Shown: positions 21,800-30,409, numbered from the stretch's first letter. The stretch: 58,890 nucleotides of DNA from Planktothrix tepida PCC 9214 (GCF_900009145.1 NZ_LN889759.1:1-58890); one strand, 5' to 3'. Numbers and translations: made by a program. The notes: generated by a model not told the origin, from the sequence alone.

Positions 21800-21877
21800 C
21801 TTCCCTATTTCCCTTGGGAATGTAAACAGCAGGCGGAGCCTGCAAAATAGCATTGCTATGTGTAACCTAGCAACGAG
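21800..21877. mobile_element. MITE-like element, copy 2 (internally deleted)
   Basis: Same family as 17040-17145; the second hairpin is missing but the GCAGGCGGAGCCTGC stem-loop and the AACGAG end are intact. Directly upstream of the brnT promoter repeat. Confidence 0.8.
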
Positions 21878-21890
21878 GGGATAAGGAGGA

Positions 21891-22298
21891 TTAAGGACTG
21901 GTTAATAATACATAAAATCGCTTATTTCTTTTTAACCAATAGGTGATTGCTTCTGAAAAAATATCATTTAAGATTTGCCAATCATCAGGATAATTCTCAG
22001 CGAAATTTTGCCATTGATCATAAACAATCAAATAAGATGACGCTTCAAACCAACTGAGATCAGTTAGACAATCTTCCCAAGCATCCCAATTATAGCCAAA
22101 ATATTCAGGTAAATTCATCACCGTGCTGGCTGTTTTTAGAAAATCAGCTTTATTGTTAATTGTGCTGCCGTCAAAATAAAATAACTCACAGCTATACTCT
22201 TGACAAAGTTGAGATAATTCTTCTGGAGAAATATCTAAGGGAAACTGATAAATATTCGGTTGACTTTCACCTTGTATGAGGTTTAATATTTGATTCAT
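21891..22298 (-). CDS. Barstar-family RNase inhibitor
   Basis: A 135-residue barstar-like protein (FYFDGSTINNKADFLKTAS, then FGYNWDAWEDCLTDLSW), the fold whose acidic helix and Asp plug the active site of barnase-type RNases. It overlaps the upstream RNase gene by four bases and follows it, so the pair is coordinately made, with the inhibitor in the cytosol while the enzyme is exported. Confidence 0.9.
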   Translation of the reverse strand: MNQILNLIQGESQPNIYQFPLDISPEELSQLCQEYSCELFYFDGSTINNKADFLKTASTVMNLPEYFGYNWDAWEDCLTDLSWFEASSYLIVYDQWQNFAENYPDDWQILNDIFSEAITYWLKRNKRFYVLLTSP

Positions 22299-22699
22299 TG
22301 TCTTAAAACCCTAAAAAAACTTTGATAATGGTTGCTGGTGTAATAAATTTCCCCCTGACTACCGACGACAAAGCGCCTAGCTCCCCGACTTCTTTCCCCT
22401 GGAGTGGGTATAGTATATTCCCGATAATAACCATTGGGTTTATTGGGTAATAATTTTTCTCGGTTAAAGAAAGTTGAGCCATCTTTTTCGGGGTAAGGGA
22501 AAGGGCCTCCTTGCTCAATTAATTTTAAAGTATTCCGGGCTTCTGCTGGCAGTTGACTTAAATTAACGGTTGGAATTTGAGCAATAATAGTGATTTGCGT
22601 TGCAGAAACCGGAGAAAAATGAAAATGATGGGTAATACTAACGCTAAAACAGACTAAGCATGTCAGGAAAAAGATCAATCCTTTTCTCAAAAAAGACAT
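22295..22699 (-). CDS. Secreted guanyl-specific RNase (barnase/RNase Sa-like)
   Basis: A 134-residue microbial RNase. A hydrophobic signal segment (residues about 5-35) precedes the RNase domain. Catalytic residues of the N1/T1 family are visible: Glu94 (YREYTIP), the Arg cluster 103-109 (RSRGARR) and His124 (TSNHYQSFF). It cleaves RNA after G. The downstream barstar gene protects the producer. Possible roles are nutrient RNA scavenging or killing of neighbours; the sequence does not decide. There is no toxin-delivery domain or long N-terminal trafficking region, so it is not a CDI/polymorphic toxin. Confidence 0.9.
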   Translation of the reverse strand: MSFLRKGLIFFLTCLVCFSVSITHHFHFSPVSATQITIIAQIPTVNLSQLPAEARNTLKLIEQGGPFPYPEKDGSTFFNREKLLPNKPNGYYREYTIPTPGERSRGARRFVVGSQGEIYYTSNHYQSFFRVLRQ

Positions 22700-22756
22700 A
22701 ATTCTTGACTCAATACCTCCTGAATCTTATTATTGATAATATCATGATTCCAGCTT

Positions 22757-23776
22757 ATGTTAAAAAAATCTTCAACTTGGCGATATTTGTGGATTGTAGT
22801 GATGTTTTCCTGGGGTCTTCAGGCTTGTCTGTTCTCGTCTCCATCCCCTAAACCCGATCCGGTTTTTGAACTCACATCAAATGCCAATATACACTATCAA
22901 CAACTCAAACAATTCTTAAGGGAAAACCGCTTGAAAGAAGCGGATCAAGAAACCTTTAAAATTTTACTCAAACTGAGTAACCGACAAGCTGAAGGTTGGT
23001 TAAGTCAAGCTGATGTCGAAGGTTTAGCTTGTGAGGATTTACAAACAATAAATCGATTGTGGAATTATTATAGTGATGGTCGGTTTGGGTTTAGTCAACA
23101 GGAAAAAATTTGGACATCTTTAGGAGGAATAATTGGTAACTATACCCCGGGAATGGCTGAGAAATTTGGCGATCGCGTGGGTTGGCGTCGGGGAGGTCAG
23201 TGGCTAAAATACGATCAACTGAATTTTTCCCATAGAGCTCCCGATGGACATTTACCCGCTACCACCGGAAATGGTGTCAGTGGGGGGGTTTGGAATGGGG
23301 TCGCCTCCATCACCCATCGAGTTAAATACTGTGGTGTTATTGATGCGTTAGCGATGGGTGAATGGATAAAAGCGGACTGGAAAACCTTAGAATTGTTTGA
23401 AGTTTATCGAATTCCGATTGAAAATTCTCCTGATGTTCCGGCGCCTTTGGTAATTTCTGAAATTCCCTGTTCGGAACTCCAGGGAATTGATCAGCTATGG
23501 GTAAAATATTCCAAGGGGCGCTTTGGTTTAAGTGTTCAAGGTAAAATTTTAAAATCCATCGGTCATTCTTCAGAAAAGCTTGAAGACCGTTATGAACAAT
23601 TTGAAAAAGCAGTGGGTTGGCGTATTGATCCTCGTGATATGACCTACGAGAAAAGTGATCCTAAAACGGTTCCGTTGGGGCATTTTCCCTATCGATTAGG
23701 CTATAGTTATGATACCTTTGGTTCAGGTTTTCACCGGACTTGGCGACTGTCAATTAACCCTAATTGTGGGTTTTAA
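22757..23776 (+). CDS. Lipoprotein with two GUN4-like domains
   Basis: A 339-residue protein with a lipoprotein signal (hydrophobic core, lipobox LQAC, Cys24). Two GUN4-type modules follow: residues about 40-200 (QADVEGLACEDLQTINRLW ... GWRRGGQW) and about 235-335 (IPCSELQGIDQLWVKYS ... GWRIDPRD). GUN4 binds porphyrins and stimulates Mg-chelatase in chlorophyll synthesis, but that protein is cytosolic/thylakoid-bound; a lipid-anchored tandem version points to another role such as envelope sensing or porphyrin binding. The second copy is partial. No neighbour links it to pigment genes. Confidence 0.8.
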   Translation: MLKKSSTWRYLWIVVMFSWGLQACLFSSPSPKPDPVFELTSNANIHYQQLKQFLRENRLKEADQETFKILLKLSNRQAEGWLSQADVEGLACEDLQTINRLWNYYSDGRFGFSQQEKIWTSLGGIIGNYTPGMAEKFGDRVGWRRGGQWLKYDQLNFSHRAPDGHLPATTGNGVSGGVWNGVASITHRVKYCGVIDALAMGEWIKADWKTLELFEVYRIPIENSPDVPAPLVISEIPCSELQGIDQLWVKYSKGRFGLSVQGKILKSIGHSSEKLEDRYEQFEKAVGWRIDPRDMTYEKSDPKTVPLGHFPYRLGYSYDTFGSGFHRTWRLSINPNCGF

Positions 23777-23781
23777 GTGTA

Positions 23782-24279
23782 TTATCGTCTTCTCCGACTG
23801 CGACTCCGACTCGAACTCGTAGAAGTAGAATAAGTATTTTTCTTCCGTCTTAACTTGTGATCATGATCATCGTCATCTTCTTCTACAATAATGACCGGGC
23901 GAGAAGCTTCTAATTCTTGAATAATTGATAGGGTTAATTGTTGCGTCTTAGCATCTCCACTATTTCCCAATAATTCCGATGCTTTCTGAAAATCAGCGAT
24001 CGCTTTTTCTGTTTCATTTAATTCTCGATAAATATAGCCTCGATCTAAATAAGCATTTGTATTATTGGGATTCAATTTAATTACCTGAGTATAATCCCAG
24101 AGGGCTAGACTATAATCTTTATTTCCTAAATATTGCTCTCCTCTCAATAAATAAGCTTCGGAACTTTCAGGATTAATTTTCAGGGCTTGATTAAAATTCG
24201 CGATCGCCGATTGATGACTGTTTAATCGGGCATAAACAGCCCCTCGATAAAACAAGAAAACTAAAATCTTGTACATCAA
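23782..24279 (-). CDS. TPR protein with acidic and RS-rich tail
   Basis: A 165-residue protein. About three tetratricopeptide repeats are visible (AIANFNQALKINPES, LALWDYTQVIKLNPNN, AIADFQKASELL). The tail switches to an acidic block (VEEDDDDHDH) and then a Ser/Arg-rich block ending SRSRSRRRR. The start (ATG near 24276/24279) falls just before the middle of a repeat, and no upstream frame extends it, so the gene may be 5'-truncated. It converges tail-to-tail with the GUN4 gene (5-base gap). Role: protein interaction; partner unknown. Confidence 0.65.
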   Translation of the reverse strand: MMYKILVFLFYRGAVYARLNSHQSAIANFNQALKINPESSEAYLLRGEQYLGNKDYSLALWDYTQVIKLNPNNTNAYLDRGYIYRELNETEKAIADFQKASELLGNSGDAKTQQLTLSIIQELEASRPVIIVEEDDDDHDHKLRRKKNTYSTSTSSSRSRSRRRR

Positions 24280-24486
24280 ATTAACATATTAGCGTTAAAG
24301 TCCCAATATCTATCTACAGAGGGATTTATATTTTCTGTTGGAAAAATTAACCTCAGAATAGTTAAAATCAGTTAAACAGAAGATTAAGATCAGGTTGATC
24401 TTCCAAAGCCAGAGAACAACCAGCGAACACGCATCTCTACTTTTCGATAACCCTTTCTAACACTTTCCGCCGCCGCTGCTATTGTC

Positions 24487-25314
24487 ATGACAGGAGATTT
24501 TACTGTGTCTAATTTTAGAAAAATTATCCCCACCCAAACGACATTAATGTTACTCAAATCCTATGTATTCTTTTTTAATAAATTTTTGAGTGTCAGAGGA
24601 CGACAAAGTGTTCCTGCTCATGGGTTGACCAGGGATATTTCTCCCAAAAAACGGAATCAAGCTTTTTTAAATTTGCTGAAGTTCTATGTTCCTTTCCTGA
24701 GCATTTTAATTGGGGCTGGGTTGCAAAATCGTATTCCTGTTCCCCTATTAACAAGAGATATTTTTGCGATTGCTAACCTATCTCCTTTTACGGGATTTAT
24801 ATCGAATTTAAGTGTTTTTACCTGGGGTAGTAGTGGGGTGATTTGTATTTTTTCATTTTTTATTCTGTCACCGATTAACAACAAAGATAAAAAGTTGAAA
24901 AATTTTATTGGGTTATCCGGTTTAATTTCATTTTGGTTCATGTTGGATGATTTCTTTATGCTCCATGAGATGCTACTTCCTTACTTTTTGAAAGTCCCTG
25001 AAAAGTTTATTGTTGGTGCTGAGTTTGCTTTGCTTTCTTTACTTCTAATTTACTATAAAAATATCATCTTAAACTCTACTCAATTTCAAATTTTAGGAAC
25101 GGCTTTACTTCTTTTTGGATTGTCTGTTTTTATAGATATTTTACCTATTTCTTTTGATTATACTGGATCTAAAAATAACCAGTTATTTTTATTAGAAGAT
25201 GGGAGTAAATTGATGGGAATTGTAACCTGGTTTTTTTATTTTTCTAGTATTTCTTATCAACAAATATTCAAAGAGCGAAAGCTTCTTGATTCTGACTTTA
25301 ATTTACCTTCCTAG
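24487..25314 (+). CDS. Multi-pass membrane protein (unknown)
   Basis: A 275-residue protein with about five or six predicted membrane helices (for example FLSILIGAGL, GVICIFSFFIL, ALLSLLLIYY, TALLLFGLSVFI, IVTWFFYFSS). Conserved-looking acidic and His residues sit at helix ends: DDFFMLHE and LEDGSKLMG. The tetrapeptide TRDI occurs twice in similar contexts (VPAHGLTRDI, VPVPLLTRDI). The pattern is that of a cyanobacterial conserved membrane protein; I cannot name the family. Single gene, plus strand. Confidence 0.6.
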   Translation: MTGDFTVSNFRKIIPTQTTLMLLKSYVFFFNKFLSVRGRQSVPAHGLTRDISPKKRNQAFLNLLKFYVPFLSILIGAGLQNRIPVPLLTRDIFAIANLSPFTGFISNLSVFTWGSSGVICIFSFFILSPINNKDKKLKNFIGLSGLISFWFMLDDFFMLHEMLLPYFLKVPEKFIVGAEFALLSLLLIYYKNIILNSTQFQILGTALLLFGLSVFIDILPISFDYTGSKNNQLFLLEDGSKLMGIVTWFFYFSSISYQQIFKERKLLDSDFNLPS

Positions 25315-25447
25315 TCAGGATTAAGCCACAGAATAAGAGGTTTCAAAAGCTGCCAAAAATCAAATCATGAGTTTAATCAGCCATTCAAATTGATTTAACT
25401 ATCAAACTGTCATATTTCTAGGTTGTGATCGCTTTTTTGAAATTAGC

Positions 25448-25476
25448 TTGTCTCCGATCCCAGACAGTTGTATAAT
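25448..25476 (+). promoter_or_regulatory. Sigma-70-type promoter of the liv operon
   Basis: TTGTCT (25448-25453), 17-base spacer, TATAAT (25471-25476). The predicted start near 25483 leaves about 70 bases of leader before the binding-protein ATG at 25554, with a small hairpin (25491-25522) in it. Confidence 0.6.
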
Positions 25477-25490
25477 TAGCAGCCATCCCC

Positions 25491-25522
25491 CTTGCACTCA
25501 CGAGTTCAATTCTGGGTGCAAG
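25491..25522 (+). promoter_or_regulatory. Leader hairpin of the liv operon
   Basis: Seven-pair stem CTTGCAC with GTGCAAG and an 18-base loop within the 5' leader. It could affect mRNA stability or translation. It is not a tRNA or a recognised riboswitch. Confidence 0.4.
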
Positions 25523-25553
25523 ATCGCTTATTCCTTGTTTGGTTTGCACCCTA

Positions 25554-26789
25554 ATGATCAAAAGACGCCAATTTATTCCTCTATTTTTATCAGGAATTAC
25601 CTTTTCTTTAGTAGTAGCCTGTAATTCCTCTCAACCATCTGGAACTAACACAACTTCGAGTCAAAATTCAACTACAACGGCCAGTCAAAATGCGAATGGA
25701 ATCCCCATCGGAGTTGTTCTTGCTCAAACCAGTAACGCCGCATTATTAGGACAAGAACAAGTTATCGGCGCGAAAATGGCTGAAAAATATTTTAATCAAC
25801 AAGGAGGGGTGAATGGAACTCCGATAAAATTAGCCCTTCAAGATGGCGGCGGCGATGAACAAAGTGCTATTAATGCCTTTAATACTTTAATTACTCAAGA
25901 AAAAGTTGTCGGAATTTTAGGCCCTTCTTTATCTCAACAAGCCTTTGCGGCTGACCCCATTGCAGAACGGGCAAAAGTTCCGGTTTTAGGCCCTTCTAAT
26001 ACCGCTAAAGGAATTCCTCAAATTGGAGATTATATTGCCAGGGTTTCTGCACCCGTTGCGGTGGTTGCTCCTAACGCGGTGCAAGCAGCATTAAAACTCA
26101 ACCCTAACTTAAAAAAAGTTGCGGTTTTCTTCGCCCAAAATGATGCGTTTAGTAAATCAGAAACGGAAACGTTTCAACAAACGGTTAAAGATTTAAACCT
26201 AGATTTAGTAACGGTTCAAAAGTTCCAAACCACAGACACCGATTTTCAAAACCAAGCCACTGCTGCCATTAACTTAAATCCTGATTTAATTATTATTTCA
26301 GGACTCGCTGCCGATGGGGGAAATTTAATCAAACAGTTGCGACAACTCGGTTATCAAGGATTAATTATTGGCGGAAATGGTTTAAATACCTCTAATATTT
26401 TACCCGTCTGTCAAAAAGAATGTGATGGGGTGATTATTGCTCAAGCTTATAGTCCTGAAATTGATAATCCGATTAATAAAACTTTCCGAGAAACCTATGT
26501 AGCTGAAAACAAAAAAGAACCGCCTCAATTTACCGCCCAAGCGTTTGCTGGAATTCAAGTGTTTGTAGATGCGTTAAAAGCGGTTGACCAGAAAAATAAA
26601 ATTAGTAGTTTATCCTTAGAACAGCTAAGAGAACAATTAAATCAAGCAATTTTATCAGGGAAATATCAAACGGTTTTAGGGAATATTTCCTTTACTCCTG
26701 AAGGGGAAGTGGTACAAGAAAAATTTTATGTTGCTCAAATTAAAATGGATGAAACGGGAAAAAATGGCAAATTCACCTATTTAAAATAA
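25554..26789 (+). CDS. livK: Amino-acid ABC transporter substrate-binding lipoprotein
   Basis: A 411-residue periplasmic-binding-fold protein from ATG 25554 (MIKRRQFIPLFL), with lipobox VVAC (Cys23). The leucine/isoleucine/valine-binding pattern is clear: GVVLAQTSNAALLGQEQ at the start of the mature part, KVVGILGPSLSQQA, VPVLGPSNTAKG and LIIISGLAADGG. It binds branched-chain or other hydrophobic amino acids and hands them to LivHM. The first of five co-directional genes; a MITE-like element separates it from the permease genes. Cyanobacterial homologues include the NatB/N-I type, so the ligand range may be broad. Confidence 0.88.
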   Translation: MIKRRQFIPLFLSGITFSLVVACNSSQPSGTNTTSSQNSTTTASQNANGIPIGVVLAQTSNAALLGQEQVIGAKMAEKYFNQQGGVNGTPIKLALQDGGGDEQSAINAFNTLITQEKVVGILGPSLSQQAFAADPIAERAKVPVLGPSNTAKGIPQIGDYIARVSAPVAVVAPNAVQAALKLNPNLKKVAVFFAQNDAFSKSETETFQQTVKDLNLDLVTVQKFQTTDTDFQNQATAAINLNPDLIIISGLAADGGNLIKQLRQLGYQGLIIGGNGLNTSNILPVCQKECDGVIIAQAYSPEIDNPINKTFRETYVAENKKEPPQFTAQAFAGIQVFVDALKAVDQKNKISSLSLEQLREQLNQAILSGKYQTVLGNISFTPEGEVVQEKFYVAQIKMDETGKNGKFTYLK

Positions 26790-26799
26790 CGCTGATATC

Positions 26800-26910
26800 C
26801 TCGTTCCCCTGGTTCTACCAGGGAACATCATTAAGGAGGCTCTGCCTCCTATAATAAACCAGCAGGCGGAGCCTGCAATATGGCATTGCTAGGTAGAACC
26901 TAGCAACGAG
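26800..26910. mobile_element. MITE-like multi-hairpin element, copy 4 (full length)
   Basis: A 111-bp element with terminal inverted ends CTCGTT and AACGAG and four stem-loops, each with a small loop: CCCTGG/CCAGGG, AGGAGGC/GCCTCCT, GCAGGC/GCCTGC and TTGCTAGGT/ACCTAGCAA. It lies between the binding-protein gene and the first permease gene of the liv operon, where its hairpins may shape relative expression. Confidence 0.88.
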
Positions 26911-26946
26911 AGATGAGAGAAAAACAACCTTATATTGATAATAATT

Positions 26947-27897
26947 ATGGATTTTAATGTATTTCTACAATCCTTTTTAAATGGTCTATCAATTGGTAGT
27001 GTTTACGCTATTTTTGCTTTAGGATATACTTTGGTTTTTTCAATTTTAGGGGTGATTAATTTTGCTCATGGAGCTATTTTTACCTTGGGAGCTTATTTTA
27101 CATATACCCTATCTGGTGGAGTTTTTGGATTTAATGGATTATTAGCCAATGGAAAATTACCGTTTCAATTGCCATTTTTTCTAGCCTTAATTTTAGGCTG
27201 TATTCTAGCGGGATTTGCCTCTATTTTGTTAGAACGATTAGCCTTTAAACCGTTAAGAATAAGAGGGGCTGATCCCTTATTAACCCTAGTTTCTAGTTTA
27301 GGGGCTGCGGTGGTGATTGTCAACGTGATTCAATATTTAGTTGGGGCAGAAATTTACACTTTTCCTGATAATATTTACGGAAATATTCCCGTCGCAATTA
27401 ATTTCGGAACTGCGACTCGACCGATTATGATTAGAACCGTACAAGTGATTATTTTTGCGGTTTGTGCAGTCATGGTGGCTTTATTAACCTATCTGGTGAA
27501 TGGCACAAAAATCGGGAAAGCGTTACAAGCCGTCGCCGAAGATGAAACCACCGCTAGTTTATTAGGAATTAACCCCGAACAATTTATTAAAATAACCTTT
27601 TTTGTCAGTGGACTTTTAGCGGGATTAGCCGGAACATTAGTGGGTTCTAGTGTGAGTATCGCAGGGCCGTATTTTGGGATTAGTTTTGGGTTAAAAGGGT
27701 TAGGGGTGATTGTTTTAGGAGGGTTAGGAAGTATTCCAGGGGCGGTAATTGGGGGGTTATTATTAGGATTAGCAGAAGCCTTTGTTCCTCCTGATTTTTC
27801 CGGCTATCGAGAGGCGATTTCTTTTGCTATTCTCTTTATTATGCTATTAGTTCGACCGGAAGGATTATTAGGACGTAAACGGATTCAAAAGGTATAA
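26947..27897 (+). CDS. livH: Branched-chain amino-acid ABC permease (LivH type)
   Basis: A 316-residue inner-membrane permease. The opening MDFNVFLQSFLNGLSIGSVY and the loop VINFAHGAIFTLGAYF are typical of LivH/BPD_transp_2 proteins, as is the cytoplasmic motif GKALQAVAEDETTASLLGI that contacts the ATPase. ATG 26947 is preferred over an in-frame TTG at 26935. It starts 37 bases after the MITE-like element. Forms the channel with LivM. Confidence 0.9.
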   Translation: MDFNVFLQSFLNGLSIGSVYAIFALGYTLVFSILGVINFAHGAIFTLGAYFTYTLSGGVFGFNGLLANGKLPFQLPFFLALILGCILAGFASILLERLAFKPLRIRGADPLLTLVSSLGAAVVIVNVIQYLVGAEIYTFPDNIYGNIPVAINFGTATRPIMIRTVQVIIFAVCAVMVALLTYLVNGTKIGKALQAVAEDETTASLLGINPEQFIKITFFVSGLLAGLAGTLVGSSVSIAGPYFGISFGLKGLGVIVLGGLGSIPGAVIGGLLLGLAEAFVPPDFSGYREAISFAILFIMLLVRPEGLLGRKRIQKV

Positions 27898-27906
27898 TTA
27901 AAATTC

Positions 27907-28869
27907 ATGATTAATTTTTTCAACACCTATGGCTTTTTAATCGTTTCCATGCTATTGGGAGCGGTTCTAGGGTTGTCTGTTTATTTACCCTTAATGGCGG
28001 GTCAACTTTCCTTAGCAACCCCTGGATTTTATGCGTTAGGCGGTTACATTGCTGCCATTTTATCAACTCAAGTCTTTAAATTCACGGGGACTATTTTTCC
28101 TTTTACATTTTTTGTGTTAGAACTCATCATAACGGCTCTGGTTTCTGCTGTTTTAGCCATAGCATTAGGAATTCCAGTGCTAAGATTACGGGGGATTTAT
28201 TTAGCGATTTCAACCATTGCTTTTGTCGAAATTTTAAGGGTTTTAGCGTTAAATTTAGAGATAACAGGTGGGGCGGTTGGTATTTTTGGAATTCCTCAAC
28301 CCTTTACAACTCCCTTAGAATATTTATGGGTAGCCATTCCCTTGTTAATTCTGAGCATGGTTTTCTTATACCGCTTAGAAAAAATTAAAGCGGGACGAGC
28401 ATTTAGTGCCATTCGGGAAGATGAATTAGCCGCCGATTCGATGGGAATTAACCCCACTTATTATAAAGCATTATCCTTTACATTGGGGGCAATTTTAGCG
28501 GGATTAGTGGGAACGATTAGCGCCCATTTTCTCAATACTTGGAATGCACGTCAAGGAACCTTTGATAGTAGTATTATTTATTTAGCTTTTGTGTTAATTG
28601 GAGGGTCAAGAACCTTTTGGGGGCCCGTTTTAGGGGGAATTATTCTGACTGCGTTACCGGAAGTATTACGAGGAATGGGGGGAATTAGTAGTTTACCGTT
28701 ATGGTTCGCTCAATTTTTACGGGATGGTCGTTTAATTATTTTTGGGGTGTTATTGGTTGTGGGATCAATTTTTTATCCGCAAGGCTTAATTACTCCTGAA
28801 TTATTAAATAAAATCGCTCGAAAAAATCCATTTCGGGGAATTTTGAACAAACAATCCATTAAAGGTTAA
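27907..28869 (+). CDS. livM: Branched-chain amino-acid ABC permease (LivM type)
   Basis: A 320-residue second permease (LSVYLPLMAGQLSLATPGFYALGGYIAA, written here in pieces: LSVYLPLMAGQLS, TPGFYALGG), with the EAA-like coupling segment AGRAFSAIREDELAADSMG. Nine bases after livH. Eight or nine membrane helices. It pairs with LivH. Confidence 0.9.
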   Translation: MINFFNTYGFLIVSMLLGAVLGLSVYLPLMAGQLSLATPGFYALGGYIAAILSTQVFKFTGTIFPFTFFVLELIITALVSAVLAIALGIPVLRLRGIYLAISTIAFVEILRVLALNLEITGGAVGIFGIPQPFTTPLEYLWVAIPLLILSMVFLYRLEKIKAGRAFSAIREDELAADSMGINPTYYKALSFTLGAILAGLVGTISAHFLNTWNARQGTFDSSIIYLAFVLIGGSRTFWGPVLGGIILTALPEVLRGMGGISSLPLWFAQFLRDGRLIIFGVLLVVGSIFYPQGLITPELLNKIARKNPFRGILNKQSIKG

Positions 28870-28872
28870 CCG

Positions 28873-29652
28873 ATGAGTTCATCAACAGTACAACCGATTT
28901 TAGAAGTACAAGGTTTAACGCGATATTTTGGTGGTTTATTAGCCGTTGATCAGGTATCTTTTACGGTTCAAGAGCAAGAAATATTCGGTTTAATTGGCCC
29001 CAATGGAGCCGGAAAAACCACATTATTTAATTTAATTACTGGGTTAATTCCGCCGTCTAAGGGTTCATTGATTTATCAAAATCATCCTATAACTCAATTA
29101 AAACCTTATCAAATTGCAGAAAAAGGAATCGCCCGAACCTTTCAAAATCTCCGGTTATTTGGTAATTTATCCGCTTTAGAAAACGTAGCGATCGCTCGTC
29201 ATATACACAACCAATCTAATCTGATTTCAGGGATTTTAGGTTTACCCCAAGCGGTACAAATTGAACAAAAAAACTATGAAAAAGCTAGAGAATTATTAGC
29301 AATTTTTGGATTAGCAGATCGAGTGGAACAAAAAGCTCGTAATTTTGCCTATGGTGACCAACGACGCTTAGAAATTGCTCGTGCGTTAGCTTTAGAACCC
29401 AAAGTATTATTATTAGATGAACCAGCCGCAGGAATGAACCCCAGTGAGAAAAAAGAACTCAGTGATTTAATTCGCCAAATTGCTAAACAATTCCAATTAA
29501 CGGTAATTTTAATTGAACATCATGTTCCGTTAGTGATGGGGTTGTGCGATCACATTGCGGTTTTAGATTTTGGTAAACTCATTGCATTAGGAGAACCAGA
29601 AATTGTGAGAAATAATCCTGCGGTCATTGAAGCTTATTTAGGAGATGAATAA
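28873..29652 (+). CDS. livG: Branched-chain amino-acid ABC ATPase (LivG type)
   Basis: A 259-residue ATP-binding protein with Walker A GPNGAGKTT, the LivG-specific long insertion (NVAIARHIHNQSN ...), the signature region NFAYGDQRRLEIARALA (a Tyr-Gly variant in place of LSGGQ), Walker B LLLDEPAAGMNP and a switch His in IEHHVPLV. Three bases after livM. The Y-G-D-Q variation of the signature is common in this subfamily. Confidence 0.93.
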   Translation: MSSSTVQPILEVQGLTRYFGGLLAVDQVSFTVQEQEIFGLIGPNGAGKTTLFNLITGLIPPSKGSLIYQNHPITQLKPYQIAEKGIARTFQNLRLFGNLSALENVAIARHIHNQSNLISGILGLPQAVQIEQKNYEKARELLAIFGLADRVEQKARNFAYGDQRRLEIARALALEPKVLLLDEPAAGMNPSEKKELSDLIRQIAKQFQLTVILIEHHVPLVMGLCDHIAVLDFGKLIALGEPEIVRNNPAVIEAYLGDE

Positions 29653-29655
29653 ATA

Positions 29656-30357
29656 ATGTTAGAATTAGTGAATGTATCTGTTAATTATGGTTCGATTCAA
29701 GCTTTAAAAGATATTAATCTTGTCGTCAATCAAGGAGAAATTGTCACTTTAATTGGGGCAAATGGGGCGGGTAAAAGTACCACATTAAAAACGATTTCTC
29801 GCTTAATTAATCTTCGTCAAGGAAAACTAATTTATCAAGGAAAAGATATCACGAATTTACGACCGGATCAAGTCGTTAAAATGGGGATCGCCCAAAGTCC
29901 AGAAGGTCGGAGAATTCTATCTCAACAAACCATATTAACCAATTTAGAATTAGGAGCTTATACCCGCAGCGATCGCTTAGGAATTAAAACAGATATTGAA
30001 AAACAATTTATCACCTTTCCCCGGTTAGCTGAACGAAAACATCAATTAGCAGGAACTTTAAGCGGTGGAGAACAACAAATGTTAGCGATCGCTCGTGCGG
30101 TGATGAGTCGTCCTCAGTTATTATTATTAGATGAACCCAGTTTAGGATTAGCCCCCCAAATTGTTCGAGAAATCTTCTCAGTTATTCGTCAACTGAATCA
30201 ATCGGGTGTTACGATTTTATTAGTGGAACAAAATGCCCATTTAGCCTTAGAAATTGCGGATCGAGGTTATGTTTTAGAAGCGGGTTGTTTAACGTTAACT
30301 GGAAAAGCTTCTGAGTTATTAACAGATGAACGAGTTAAACAAGCTTATTTAGGTTAA
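29656..30357 (+). CDS. livF: Branched-chain amino-acid ABC ATPase (LivF type)
   Basis: A 233-residue ATPase with Walker A GANGAGKST, signature LSGGEQQMLAIARA, Walker B LLLLDEPSLGLAP and switch region VEQNAHLAL. Last gene of the five-gene transporter unit (three bases after livG). A repeat with nested hairpins (30410-30467) follows 53 bases downstream and may end transcription. Confidence 0.93.
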   Translation: MLELVNVSVNYGSIQALKDINLVVNQGEIVTLIGANGAGKSTTLKTISRLINLRQGKLIYQGKDITNLRPDQVVKMGIAQSPEGRRILSQQTILTNLELGAYTRSDRLGIKTDIEKQFITFPRLAERKHQLAGTLSGGEQQMLAIARAVMSRPQLLLLDEPSLGLAPQIVREIFSVIRQLNQSGVTILLVEQNAHLALEIADRGYVLEAGCLTLTGKASELLTDERVKQAYLG

Positions 30358-30409
30358 AAACTCAATAAATTTATTGATGGCAATCCTATTTAATTTCTAA
30401 AAAATAACT

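Noticed and set aside
25491-25522. tRNA-like T-arm sequence
   Set aside because: Only a single hairpin; no acceptor stem, anticodon arm or CCA region.
25554-30357. Urea transporter (urtABCDE) identity
   Set aside because: The binding protein resembles LivK, and no urea-specific genes or an NtcA site were seen nearby.
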